A stretch of 52,440 nt of DNA, from contig CAIQNV010000068.1 of the NCBI GenBank assembly GCA_903873295.1, forward strand, positions 1-52,440. Reading direction: 5' to 3'. A model generated the notes under the pieces. It had not been told where the DNA came from. It ran no database searches and saw nothing but the letters and a program-made list of their open reading frames with translations. Origin of the DNA: an uncultured Elusimicrobia bacterium. GTDB lineage: Bacteria > Elusimicrobiota > Elusimicrobia > Elusimicrobiales > UBA9959. Shown piece after piece: positions 21,795-29,667 of the stretch; positions within the stretch are counted from its first letter, which is position 1; each line of letters starts with the position of its first letter. Made by a program: the position numbers and the translations under genes.

Positions 21795-22810
21795 TAATTG
21801 TCAGCCCTTGCGGCAAGCTGGCCGCAGGCGGCGGCTATGTCGGCGCCTTTCTCCTGGCGCAGGTAGGCGCGCACTCCGGCGGCTATGAGTTCCTGCTGGA
21901 ACTCCTTTATGCGCGGCGTTGCGGGGCCGGGGCCGCCGGGCGGGTTGTAGGGGATCAGGTTGAGGCGGCAGGGGATGCCTTCTATAAGTTTAGCCAGCAA
22001 GGCGGAATCGGAAGGTCGGTCGTTCACGCCGGGGAGCAGGATGTACTCCAGCATAACGAGCGCCTGCCGCGCGCGGCAGTATTCCCTTACGGCGGCCAGC
22101 ACGCGGTTCAGCGGGTAAGTGCTTTCCATGGGCGCCAGGCGCGCGCGCAGCGCCGGGTCAGCCGCCACCAGCGAGACGGCGAGCCTCACCCGCAGGTTCG
22201 AGGTTGTAAGTTCCTTAATGACCGGTATCACGCCCACCGTCGAGACCGTCATCTTCACCTGCGGGAAATGGCGGCCGCGGCTGTCGGAAAGTATCAGGAT
22301 GGCTTTCTTGACGTTCTCCCAGTTCAGGAAAGGCTCGCCCATGCCCATGAAGACCAGGCTCTTCAGGTCCACGGCCTCGCGCAGGCAGGCTTCGAACTGG
22401 GCTATTATCTCCGCTGGCGTAAGCGAGCGTTTAAGCCCAAGTGCGCCGGTAGCGCAGAAGGTGCAGCCGCAGGCGCAGCCGGATTGCGACGAGAGGCAGG
22501 CGATCTGTTGGTCTTTGCCCGGCAGCACCACGCATTCTGCTGGCGCGTTCCCCGGGAACCGGAAGAGCAGCTTCCTGGTGCCGTCCGCGGAAACCAGTTT
22601 GCGCTCAGGCAAGGGCAGGGGCGCCAGCGTGAAGGCGCGGCTAAGCGCCCGGCAGACGCGCGCTGGCACGTTCGGCAGCTGCGCCAGGTCCACGGCGCCG
22701 CGGCGGTGCACGGCCATAAATACCGCGCCCGCGTTCCCCGGCTTCTCGCCCAGGCCCGTCAGCGCCGCTTCAATATCGGCACGGGTCAAACACCGCAGGT
22801 CAGGTTCCAT
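21794..22810 (-). CDS. rlmN: Dual-specificity RNA methyltransferase RlmN
   Basis: Radical-SAM enzyme that methylates C2 of A2503 in 23S rRNA and A37 in some tRNAs. The radical-SAM motif is CACGCTFC within SGCACGCTFCATG; GMGEPFLNWENV binds SAM; LNLIPYNP and the C-terminal GADIAAACGQL, with the conserved cysteine, are family hallmarks. At 338 aa it has the usual length. No Shine-Dalgarno precedes the ATG; a TAAAAT box ends 6 nt upstream and overlaps the stop codon of the kinase gene, predicting a leaderless transcript. Confidence 0.95.
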   Translation of the reverse strand: MEPDLRCLTRADIEAALTGLGEKPGNAGAVFMAVHRRGAVDLAQLPNVPARVCRALSRAFTLAPLPLPERKLVSADGTRKLLFRFPGNAPAECVVLPGKDQQIACLSSQSGCACGCTFCATGALGLKRSLTPAEIIAQFEACLREAVDLKSLVFMGMGEPFLNWENVKKAILILSDSRGRHFPQVKMTVSTVGVIPVIKELTTSNLRVRLAVSLVAADPALRARLAPMESTYPLNRVLAAVREYCRARQALVMLEYILLPGVNDRPSDSALLAKLIEGIPCRLNLIPYNPPGGPGPATPRIKEFQQELIAAGVRAYLRQEKGADIAAACGQLAARADN

Positions 22811-22816
22811 TAAGAT

Positions 22817-22822
22817 ATTTTA
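22817..22822 (-). promoter_or_regulatory. -10 TAAAAT of rlmN overlapping an upstream stop codon
   Basis: On the minus strand CCATAAAATATCTTAATGG. The TAA of the histidine kinase gene forms the first half of the box, and six nt separate the box from the rlmN ATG. Confidence 0.55.
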
Positions 22823-23539
22823 TGGGAGCAGCGGCAGGGACAATGTGACTTTGGCGCCGCGGGGGGCGGCGTTCTGCGCCGTGGCGGTGCCGCCCTGCTG
22901 CTCCAGGAACTTGCGCGCGATGGTAAGGCCAAGCCCGACGCCGCGCGGCTTGGTGGTGAAGAAAGGTTCAAAGACTTTTTCGCCGTCGCCGTCGGGCAGC
23001 CCCGGGCCGCTGTCGGTGATGGTCAGAAGCGCCCTCTTATCGCCGTGAGAGGCTTCGATGGTCACTGTGCCGCCTTCCGGCATGGCCTGCACCGAATTGT
23101 CGAGGACATAGCGGAGCGCGCAGGAGATAGTTTTCATGTCCGCGTTCACGCACGGATCTGCGGGGTCGGGGATGGCCTTTGCCGTGATGGAAGGCGGGAA
23201 GATGTAAGAATCCAGCATATCCTTGATGGCGGAGTTCACGGAGGCCGGAGCGCAGTTTAGTTCCTTCGTGTGGGTGAAAGAGAGTATCTCCTCGATAACC
23301 TCGTTACTGTGCTTTACCTCTCCCTCGATTATCCCTATATGTTTCGCTATTTTGGGGTCGACAGCCGCCCCGCCGGCGCTTAATTTGGTTTTGATGTAAT
23401 AAATTGAGTTGGCGATGATGGCCAGAGGATTGCGTATTTCGTGACTGGTCACGCTGGCCATCCGCTTCAGAAGATCAGGTTTTTCCTGTTTTATATCTGT
23501 GTTTTTCATAAGCGCCTTATACCGCCCGCCCAACTTCAC
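22820..23539 (-). CDS. Small sensor-less histidine kinase
   Basis: Cytoplasmic two-component kinase core without an input domain. HisKA has phospho-acceptor His33 in SVTSHEIRNPLAII; HATPase_c has LDNSVQAMPEGG (N box), ITDSGPGLPDGDG (G1), [23 protein letters not shown] (F and G2) and a final GAKVTLSLPL. It starts at GTG after GGGAG; ATG 23509 is an alternative. At 239 aa it is short and resembles NtrB-type cores. No response regulator is adjacent; the stand-alone receiver at 46086 is far away. It ends 9 nt before rlmN. Confidence 0.88.
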   Translation of the reverse strand: MKLGGRYKALMKNTDIKQEKPDLLKRMASVTSHEIRNPLAIIANSIYYIKTKLSAGGAAVDPKIAKHIGIIEGEVKHSNEVIEEILSFTHTKELNCAPASVNSAIKDMLDSYIFPPSITAKAIPDPADPCVNADMKTISCALRYVLDNSVQAMPEGGTVTIEASHGDKRALLTITDSGPGLPDGDGEKVFEPFFTTKPRGVGLGLTIARKFLEQQGGTATAQNAAPRGAKVTLSLPLLP

Positions 23540-23598
23540 TAAACTCCCTGTCCATAATAAAAGTTTAGCAAAAAGCGGGCCTGTAGGAAGATGGAGAT

Positions 23599-23629
23599 GG
23601 GGGACGTTGCACGATAACTCGATAACTTT
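23599..23629 (+). repeat. GGGGACGTTGCACGATAACT dispersed element
   Basis: Near-identical to the copies at 13395 and 49397, with the internal direct repeat CGATAACT. It lies between divergently transcribed genes. Confidence 0.65.
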
Positions 23630-23673
23630 GGCTTTTTAGTTTTCAAACAAGACGGGGTATTTTAATAAATTGG

Positions 23674-23679
23674 TATTAT
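23674..23679 (+). promoter_or_regulatory. -10 TATTAT in leaderless arrangement
   Basis: TTGGTATTATTGAGGGATG: the box ends 6 nt before ATG. GAGGG lies directly against the ATG, too close for normal use as a Shine-Dalgarno. Confidence 0.5.
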
Positions 23680-23685
23680 TGAGGG

Positions 23686-24024
23686 ATGAAAGTAATAATC
23701 CATATAGTTTTGAGCGCGCTTGCGGTTTTTGTGACTGCCAGGATACTGCCGGGGGTCGCGCTGGACGGTTTTGTTACCGCGCTGGTGGTGGCCGTGGTGC
23801 TGGGCGTGGTCAATGCCGTTCTGCGGCCTGTACTTTTATTGCTTACGCTCCCGATAAACATCCTTACCCTGGGCTTGTTCACTTTCGTTATTATCGGCGG
23901 GCTGGTAGAGCTGGTCAGCTTTTTGGTCCCCGGCTTCAGGGTCGCCAGTTTCTGGTGGGCTCTCGCCTTCGCCCTGGTGCTGTGGGTGGTAAATGGGTTC
24001 TTCCATTTACTTGAGAAGAAGTAG
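23686..24024 (+). CDS. Phage-holin-superfamily-IV type membrane protein
   Basis: Small integral membrane protein of the PF04020 type (mycobacterial 4-TMS phage holin family), widespread in chromosomes, with unknown function. Four hydrophobic segments fill the 112 residues, with the family pattern VNAVLRPVLLLLTLPINILTLGLFTFVI and a final ALVLWVVNGFFHLLEKK. There are no phage genes nearby, so a lysis role is unlikely. It is the first gene of a possible run with the Tim44-like and HEAT genes (gaps of 40 and 6 nt). Confidence 0.85.
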   Translation: MKVIIHIVLSALAVFVTARILPGVALDGFVTALVVAVVLGVVNAVLRPVLLLLTLPINILTLGLFTFVIIGGLVELVSFLVPGFRVASFWWALAFALVLWVVNGFFHLLEKK

Positions 24025-24064
24025 GGGAAACACCTGGAGACTTTTATAGTAGGGGGGAAAGACA

Positions 24065-24766
24065 ATGGATAATCGAATAAAAAATACGGTTTCTTGCGGC
24101 TGCGGGAGCATTTGTCTTCTTTTACTGCTTTCCGCTTTGCTTCCGGCTGACCTCTGCGCCCGCGCCGGCGGCGGAGGAGGCGGCGGGGGCGGGGGCGGTA
24201 TCATGGGAATTATCCTCTACCCGTTCATCTTGATCTATATCGGCATTCTCCACTACAGGATCGCGCAGAAGAATAAGGAAGCCGCGGCCCTCATCGAAAA
24301 GTTTGCCGCTTCCGACAGCGGCTGGAGAATGGAGAGCCTGAAACAAAGGATAGAGGAATGCTTTTTCAAGGTGCAGGAAGCGTGGACGGAAAGGAATCAG
24401 GACCTGGCCAGGGGCTACATCAGCCGGCGCCTGTACGATAAGCATAAGGCGCAGACCGACCTGATGATAAAGGACGGGGAAAAGAACATCCTGAAAAACA
24501 TAAATCTCATCGAGGCCAAGATCGTCGAAGCGATCGATTACACGGACAACTCGAAAGACCTTTTCCGGGTTTATATCAAGGGCTCGATGATCGATTATAC
24601 GGTCACCGACCCCGGCGGGGAAGTGATCAAGGGAAAGCCCGAGGAAACGGGGAAATTTACCGAGCTGTGGAAGTTCACCCGCGAAGACGGCCGCTGGGTG
24701 CTCGACGAGATAGACCAGGAGGTCGGCCTTGACGACCTGGCCGCCTTCAGATCCAGAAGCGAGTGA
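24065..24766 (+). CDS. Membrane-anchored Tim44-like domain protein
   Basis: N-terminal signal or anchor (about residues 15-33), then an unusual Gly run (eleven consecutive Gly after CARA), a second membrane segment (about 47-66) and a Tim44-like/MRPL45 domain (about 85-225): FKVQEAWTERNQDLARGYISRRLYDKH, YTDNSKDLFRVYIKGSMIDY, FTELWKFTREDGRWVLDEIDQ. In mitochondria Tim44 tethers the import motor; bacterial homologues bind membranes or transported substrates, with function mostly unknown. The Gly-rich linker before the membrane segment is typical of bacterial Tim44-like proteins. AGGGGGG lies 7 nt upstream. It ends 6 nt before the HEAT-repeat gene. Confidence 0.82.
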   Translation: MDNRIKNTVSCGCGSICLLLLLSALLPADLCARAGGGGGGGGGGGIMGIILYPFILIYIGILHYRIAQKNKEAAALIEKFAASDSGWRMESLKQRIEECFFKVQEAWTERNQDLARGYISRRLYDKHKAQTDLMIKDGEKNILKNINLIEAKIVEAIDYTDNSKDLFRVYIKGSMIDYTVTDPGGEVIKGKPEETGKFTELWKFTREDGRWVLDEIDQEVGLDDLAAFRSRSE

Positions 24767-24772
24767 GGGGGC

Positions 24773-25375
24773 ATGGAAACAGCAGAGCAACGCGCGCGCA
24801 TGTTCATGGGCATCTTTTTTCTGGTGGCCACGGCCGGGTTCGTCATTTACCGCAGGGTTAGTGTCTCGGACAGGCTGGTTTCCATGGACGAGATATTGAG
24901 AGAGGAGGCCGGCGAAGACCTGAAAGCATTGAGCGAACCGGCAAAGGCAAAGCTAGTCCCTGCGCTGATACAGTCCCTGAAAAGCAAAGAGCCGAATGTG
25001 CGCTGCCACGCGGCCCGCGCGCTGGGAAAGCTCGGGCCGGCGGCTGGTGCGGCCATCCCGGCTCTCTTAATGATGCTGAATGACACAGGCCTGAATTCCA
25101 CCGTGGGGGTTACCGCGGCCGCTGCCTTCGCGCGTATCGCCGCCGATCCCCTCCCGCGGCTCATGGCCGCGCTGAAAGACAAGGATATAGAGACCCGGCG
25201 CAATGTCGCCTGTGCGCTTGCGGATTTGGGCCCCGGCGCCGGAGCGGCGGTGCCGCTGCTGACGGAGCTGGCTAAAGACGAAGACCCGGAGTTGAGACAA
25301 TGCTCTATTCGCGCTTTAGGGAAGCTCGGGCCGGCCGGGGGAAAAGGCAGGAGCCTTCTGCAGGCTGCAAATTAG
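24773..25375 (+). CDS. Membrane-anchored HEAT-repeat protein
   Basis: An N-terminal membrane segment (about residues 9-25, MFMGIFFLVATAGFVIYRR) anchors a row of HEAT/PBS-lyase-type repeats (about 55-195): LIQSLKSKEPNVRCHAARALGKLGPAAGAAIPALL, LKDKDIETRRNVACALADLGPGAGAAVPLL, DEDPELRQCSIRALGKLGPAG. These make protein-protein contacts. The final residues (GGKGRSLLQAAN) are coded by a copy of the AAAAGGC-AGGA-GCCTT hairpin, so the C-terminus may have been changed by a repeat insertion. It lies 6 nt after the Tim44-like gene, so the two are co-transcribed. Confidence 0.82.
   Translation: METAEQRARMFMGIFFLVATAGFVIYRRVSVSDRLVSMDEILREEAGEDLKALSEPAKAKLVPALIQSLKSKEPNVRCHAARALGKLGPAAGAAIPALLMMLNDTGLNSTVGVTAAAAFARIAADPLPRLMAALKDKDIETRRNVACALADLGPGAGAAVPLLTELAKDEDPELRQCSIRALGKLGPAGGKGRSLLQAAN
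25344..25357 (+). repeat. AAGGC-AGGA-GCCTT hairpin inside a coding 3' end
   Basis: Member of the AAAAGGC..GCCTTTT family lying within the last ten codons of the HEAT-repeat gene. Confidence 0.5.
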
Positions 25376-25381
25376 TAAAAT
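25376..25381 (+). promoter_or_regulatory. Promoter -10 TAAAAT
   Basis: ATTAGTAAAATATCC directly abuts the TAG stop of the HEAT gene, 37 nt before the next ATG. Confidence 0.4.
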
Positions 25382-25418
25382 ATCCACAGAACCCGGATAC
25401 AGTGAAAGTATTACGCTT

Positions 25419-25997
25419 ATGAACAGACTCGCCCTTTTGCTCTGCCTGTTGCTCCCCGGAGCAGCCGCCTGGTCGGCGGACGGAGAAGCGCCGGCCGTTG
25501 AGAAAGCAATTTCACTTAGCTGCTTTCAGCGGCGGCCGTACCTTGAGCTGTCGATGAAGTGGGATGAGGCGGGCGGCTTTAAGCTGTCCCTGCTGGCCCC
25601 GGAAGGGGCGGACAGCCTGCCGCTGTTCTACGGCGCCGTCACCTCCTACAACCTGGGCTATTTGCGCCAGCAAAAAGAGGACCTGCGCGACTGGCCCGCT
25701 CTTGTTTCGCTGTACTGGGAGCCCGGCAGATGCCGGAGGAGCGGCACGGACCCCTGGCTGGCGGAATGCGGCGGCCCGGCCCAAAGCCAGACCGTCAACG
25801 GGGCGCCGGCCTGGCCTTATTCCACCTCGACGTTCATGGCATACCGGCAGCGCCAGGCGGGAGTGGACCGCGAGTTTGACAGCCGCAGGATGACCTGGGC
25901 CGTCGAGACGCAGGGCAGCACTTATTTCCTCGGCTTTAATTTCATGACGGACATGTGCGTGCAGTCCGGCAGCAGCTTGCCCGGTGAACCTTTTTAA
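25419..25997 (+). CDS. Secreted Cys-containing protein of unknown function
   Basis: Family not recognised. Signal peptide at about residues 1-19 (LLLPGAAAWSAD). The mature domain has Cys in SLSCFQRR, GRCRRSG, LAECGGP and DMCVQSG, which could form two disulphides. Beta-rich segments suggest a compact periplasmic domain. No clear Shine-Dalgarno was seen. A broken RIO1-type kinase follows. Confidence 0.65.
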   Translation: MNRLALLLCLLLPGAAAWSADGEAPAVEKAISLSCFQRRPYLELSMKWDEAGGFKLSLLAPEGADSLPLFYGAVTSYNLGYLRQQKEDLRDWPALVSLYWEPGRCRRSGTDPWLAECGGPAQSQTVNGAPAWPYSTSTFMAYRQRQAGVDREFDSRRMTWAVETQGSTYFLGFNFMTDMCVQSGSSLPGEPF

Positions 25998-26047
25998 TCG
26001 CCGGGGTTTGGGATAATATCTATACTCTGCAGAAAGGAGGCGCAACT

Positions 26048-26414
26048 ATGACGGAAATAAATATGAACATACCCGACGACGCGAAGACCGCGGAAGCCGC
26101 CTCTTTTTTTTACTGACCATACTGTAGCACCATAAGACTGACGGCTCCGCCACGGAGGACGGGCGCTTAGCTGCGCCCTGCCACGCCTGTAAAACGGAGA
26201 TCTGTCGCCGTACAATGTGCTGTACTACCGGGGCGGGCCGGTGGTGATAGACTTCCCTCAGGCTTCGGACCCCCGGCGCAATCCCAACGCGCCTGCGTTG
26301 CTGCTGCGCGATCTTCGCAACATCTGCGCTTTCTTCTCGCGGCTGGGAGTGGCTTCCAGCCCGGAGGCCCTGTACGACGGCATGTGGGAGCGCTACCGCC
26401 GGAATAACCTGTAA
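26048..26414 (+). pseudogene. RIO1-type kinase reduced to its two ends
   Basis: The start is intact: AAAGGAGG, then ATG at 26048 and MTEINMNIPDDAKTAEAASF before a stop. From 26196 the frame codes GDLSPYNVLYYRGGPVVIDF then PQASDPRRN, LLLRDLRNICAFF and a natural C-terminus. This matches the RIO1 catalytic loop (HxDLSxYN, where Asp and Asn bind metal) and the IDFPQ metal-binding segment. The N-lobe with its ATP-binding loop is gone; in its place lie about 80 nt holding stem-loops (CTCCG/CGGAG and GGGCGC/GCGCCC) and an in-frame TAA just before GDLS. A deletion with insertion is the likely cause. A possible -10 (TAATAT) lies near 26014. Confidence 0.75.
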
Positions 26415-26428
26415 TTGCAGAAAAGGTA

Positions 26429-26480
26429 AAAGGCGCCGGGCGCCTTTCCGAGCCGCCGGGGAGTCCCGGCGGTTTTGTTT
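26429..26480 (+). terminator. Double hairpin: AAAGGCGCC/GGCGCCTTT then CCGCCGGG/CCCGGCGG with T-run
   Basis: Two stems in tandem, the second followed by TTTTGTTT, after the RIO1 remnant. They have the same order as the composites at 11086 and 12592. The remaining 250 nt up to 26735 hold a -10 element and no gene. Confidence 0.8.
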
Positions 26481-26637
26481 CGGTGCGCGCCTATTTTTCA
26501 ACCACCCGCAAGCTTTTGAAAAATCCGGTGCGCGAGATAACCGGCTTTTCCCGCAACCGCCTCTTTTCTCTGGAAGAATATCTGAATCTGTTTAAATAGC
26601 GTTGGCTTTTTTCATAGCCGCCAAAGCCGTAAAGAGG

Positions 26638-26643
26638 TAGAAT
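26638..26643 (+). promoter_or_regulatory. Promoter -10 TAGAAT for the M28 peptidase gene
   Basis: AGAGGTAGAATTTACGG lies about 90 nt before the GTG start. Confidence 0.4.
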
Positions 26644-26734
26644 TTACGGACCGGGTTAGCGGCGGTCTCTACAACATGAAAAGCGCGAGGCGGGGAGGAA
26701 CGCGGGCGCCGCCTTTATCTTACAACCGGGAGAC

Positions 26735-28390
26735 GTGATCATAAAAAACAACATCGTTAAAATTCTGTCCTTGATGATCCTTACGACGGCCGTTGCCGCT
26801 GTTTTCAGGCTGGCTGCGCCCCTGGTCCCGTCCGGCTCAAGGGACACTGCCGGGGATTTCATCCGCGCCGTCCGCCCCGAAGCCCTGCCCGCACCGCTTT
26901 CAGCAGCCGTGGACCGCATCGAAACCCCGCGCCTTACTGCCCACATAGCCTTCCTCACGGACCCGCGCCGGGAGGGCCGCGGCCTCGGAACCCGCGGACT
27001 GGACGCCGCCGCCCGCTACCTTGCGGAGCAGTTGAAAGCCGCCGGCATTCCTCCTCTTGGCGACTCATACTTCCAGTCCGTGCCGCTGCGCCAGGTGAGG
27101 CCGGGGAAGAGCAGCCTCCGCCTGCACACCCGTTCCGGCGCCTTCACCTTCCGGTCGGGCAGAGACGCGGTACTGCCGCCCTTTGAGCCGGGGACCATTT
27201 CCGGTCCCATGGTCTTCGCCGGGTACGGCATCAGGGAAGCTGCCCTTGACTACGACGATTTTCGCGGCCTCGACGTGCGGGGCAAGGTCGTGGTCTTCCT
27301 TGACGGCGTCCCGCCCGGGGCGGCCTGGCAGAAACCGGAGATACTTGAAAAATACGCTCCGGCGCGGGCTGCCGACCGTTATGATGTCCGGCTGGCGCTG
27401 CTGGAGCAGTTGGGCGCCAGGGCCGCCGTCGCCTTGGTGGCTGGCCTCGACCGGCGCATAGCCGAAGGCAAGGAGCCCGCTTTCCCATATTTCCTGGCGG
27501 CCGCGGGCGGGGCGCTTCCGGGCGAACCGCCGCTGGCGCGCGCGGCCCTTACGCCGGAGCTCGGCGCCCTTGCCAAAGGAGGCCTGGAAGGCACTGCGGA
27601 CCTTACCATCGGAGGGGAGGTCCGGACGATCCAAGGGTTCAATGTGCTGGGCAAGCTGGAGGGTACGGAACCGGCGCTGCGTAATAAGGCCGTCCTGATA
27701 GGCGCCCACATGGATCACCTCGGTATGCCGGGCGGCGTCCTTCACCCGGGCGCCGACGACAACGCCTCCGGAGTTGCGGCCCTGCTCGAGATAGCAAATG
27801 CGATCGCCGCGGGCGCGGCGCGTCCTAAACGCACGCTTTTATTCGCCTTCTGGACGGGCGAGGAAGAGGGGAAGTTCGGCTCGGGTTATTATACCCGGCA
27901 GCCCCGCTGGCCGCTGGCCGCGACCGATGCTTACCTGAACATGGACATGATCGCCCACCCTTGGACGACGGCGGACTTTCAAGCCCTTGCCAAGGCTTCG
28001 GGCCTTAAGGACGCGCGCGCCTTTTTTGACGGACTGGACCCCGCGTACTTCGCCGAACCCGGTCTCCCGGAGAACCGCCGGGATATGGGGCCCATCCTGG
28101 CCAGGGCGGGGCGCGGCACAGGCATGTCCCTGCATCTGGACTGGACCGACGGCCGAAACGGCGGCAGCGACTACCGGGAGTTCGCCCGCCGCGATGTGCC
28201 TTTCGCCCGCTTCTTCGGGAATTACTTCCCCCAGTACCACAAACCCGGCGATACGCCGGCTCAACTGGACCCCGGCCAGGTGCGGCGCATGGCCCGGCTC
28301 GTTCTCGCCGCGGCGTGGCTGCTGGCGGACCGCCAGCCCGCCGCTTTTCGAAGCCGCGCGGAAAACGAATTTGCGGGAACAGATAATTGA
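26735..28390 (+). CDS. Secreted or anchored M28-family zinc aminopeptidase
   Basis: Co-catalytic zinc exopeptidase that removes N-terminal residues from peptides outside the cytoplasm. GTG start after GGGAG; N-terminal hydrophobic segment at about residues 7-24. A PA-type insert lies around 140-260 (FAGYGIREAALDYDDFRGLDVRGKVVVFL). Zinc ligands are visible: His325 in IGAHMDHLG, Asp in HPGADDNASG, the Glu pair in TGEEEG, Asp in NMDMI, and His in YHKPGDTPAQLD. At 551 aa it is typical for M28 proteins with a PA domain. Along with the OPT and CstA transporters it fits peptide scavenging. Confidence 0.92.
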   Translation: MIIKNNIVKILSLMILTTAVAAVFRLAAPLVPSGSRDTAGDFIRAVRPEALPAPLSAAVDRIETPRLTAHIAFLTDPRREGRGLGTRGLDAAARYLAEQLKAAGIPPLGDSYFQSVPLRQVRPGKSSLRLHTRSGAFTFRSGRDAVLPPFEPGTISGPMVFAGYGIREAALDYDDFRGLDVRGKVVVFLDGVPPGAAWQKPEILEKYAPARAADRYDVRLALLEQLGARAAVALVAGLDRRIAEGKEPAFPYFLAAAGGALPGEPPLARAALTPELGALAKGGLEGTADLTIGGEVRTIQGFNVLGKLEGTEPALRNKAVLIGAHMDHLGMPGGVLHPGADDNASGVAALLEIANAIAAGAARPKRTLLFAFWTGEEEGKFGSGYYTRQPRWPLAATDAYLNMDMIAHPWTTADFQALAKASGLKDARAFFDGLDPAYFAEPGLPENRRDMGPILARAGRGTGMSLHLDWTDGRNGGSDYREFARRDVPFARFFGNYFPQYHKPGDTPAQLDPGQVRRMARLVLAAAWLLADRQPAAFRSRAENEFAGTDN

Positions 28391-28498
28391 TAAGATTTAC
28401 GGAACGGAATGATCGTGGAATGAATTGCGGAAAAGTCACGGATCGGAGCTGATCCGCGCGATCCGTTCCTCTCCGCATAATTCGCTGTCAGGAGATAT

Positions 28499-29524
28499 AT
28501 GGCCGAACACAGATTTTTTCAGGTAAATTCGCAGGGAGCGCTCCAGCCTAGGCGCTCCGCTGAAGAGGCGGCACGCTCGGCCGCGGGGGGCGGCTATGCC
28601 TGGCTTGATTTCCGGAACCCCTCGCCCGAGGACCTTAAACCCCTTATTGAACTGCTTGGTGTCCACCCCTTGTCGGTCGACGACTGCCTCGACGAGGCCC
28701 AGATACCCAAAATAGACAACTACGAGACGACTTCGTTCCTGCTGACGAATTCTTTCTGCTATAAGGACGGCGCTTTCAGCACCGGAGAGATAGATTTCAT
28801 CATAGGCGCCCATTTCCTCGTGACAGTGGGCGGAAGAGGCGGCGCCGCGCACTGGGAAGACAATGAGATCACTCCGATCTTACGGCGGGAAGCTCCGAAC
28901 CTGGGCCAGGGCCCTGATTTTCTGCTGCACGCCCTTCTCGACCATGTTATGGACGCAAAACACACAGCTATAGACATGATGGAAACCGAGGTGGACGACG
29001 CGGAGGAGAGCATAATCAAGGACCTTTCCGGTTTCCGCATGTCCCGGCTCGTCAATTTAAGGCGGAATATCCTGCTTATGCGCAAAAGCCTTTTCTATGA
29101 GCGGGAGATCTTCATAAAGCTCTGCCGGCGGGACTCCCCCTTCATAGGAGAGAAGGCCATATACCATTTCCGGGACGTCTACGATCACCTTACGAAATAT
29201 TACGAGGAAGCGGAAATATACCGGGAAGTGATATTGAGCCTGACCGAAATGTACCTTTCCATGGTGAACAACCAGATGAGCCTGACCGCCAACCGCACCA
29301 ACGCCACCGTCAGGCGCCTGACGTTCATCACTACCATCTTTATGCCGCTGACGCTGCTGGCCGGAATATTCGGCATGTCGGAATGGAGCATGATAACCGG
29401 CCCCTCCAACTGGCGGATCTCCTATCCGGCCTTCGGGCTGGCCATGGCGGCGATAGGCGCCTTCACTTACATGATCCTGTTAAAACTGGATAAAAAGAGC
29501 CCTTCAAAAAATAAAGCCGGATAG
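28499..29524 (+). CDS. CorA-family divalent cation transporter with GMS in place of GMN
   Basis: Inner-membrane Mg2+/Co2+ (or related metal) channel protein, active as a pentamer. A long cytoplasmic N-domain (about 1-270) with WLDFRNPSPEDLKPL, DDCLDEAQIPKIDNYE and FLVTVG is followed by two C-terminal membrane segments (about 277-296 and 307-331). The family signature GMN at the pore mouth reads GMS here (G292-M293-S294 in GIFGMSEWS). GMN binds hydrated Mg2+ in known CorA proteins, so a different ion preference or weak transport is possible. AGGAG lies 6 nt before the ATG. Confidence 0.88.
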   Translation: MAEHRFFQVNSQGALQPRRSAEEAARSAAGGGYAWLDFRNPSPEDLKPLIELLGVHPLSVDDCLDEAQIPKIDNYETTSFLLTNSFCYKDGAFSTGEIDFIIGAHFLVTVGGRGGAAHWEDNEITPILRREAPNLGQGPDFLLHALLDHVMDAKHTAIDMMETEVDDAEESIIKDLSGFRMSRLVNLRRNILLMRKSLFYEREIFIKLCRRDSPFIGEKAIYHFRDVYDHLTKYYEEAEIYREVILSLTEMYLSMVNNQMSLTANRTNATVRRLTFITTIFMPLTLLAGIFGMSEWSMITGPSNWRISYPAFGLAMAAIGAFTYMILLKLDKKSPSKNKAG

Positions 29525-29667
29525 TTGTTGGAAGCGGGCACGAAAGAACCCGCGCCTGTCGCCGGGATATGGACCCCGATGGCTTAAAATAATCTTGAGA
29601 CTAAACCGCTCCCGCAGAATTGGAGCCGTGACTTTGAAAAACGTGATCAGGCAAGTGTAAATGACAA

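Noticed and set aside
23686..24024. Prophage holin
   Set aside because: The family name includes holin, but no phage genes, endolysin or integrase are near and the family is widespread as an ordinary membrane protein.
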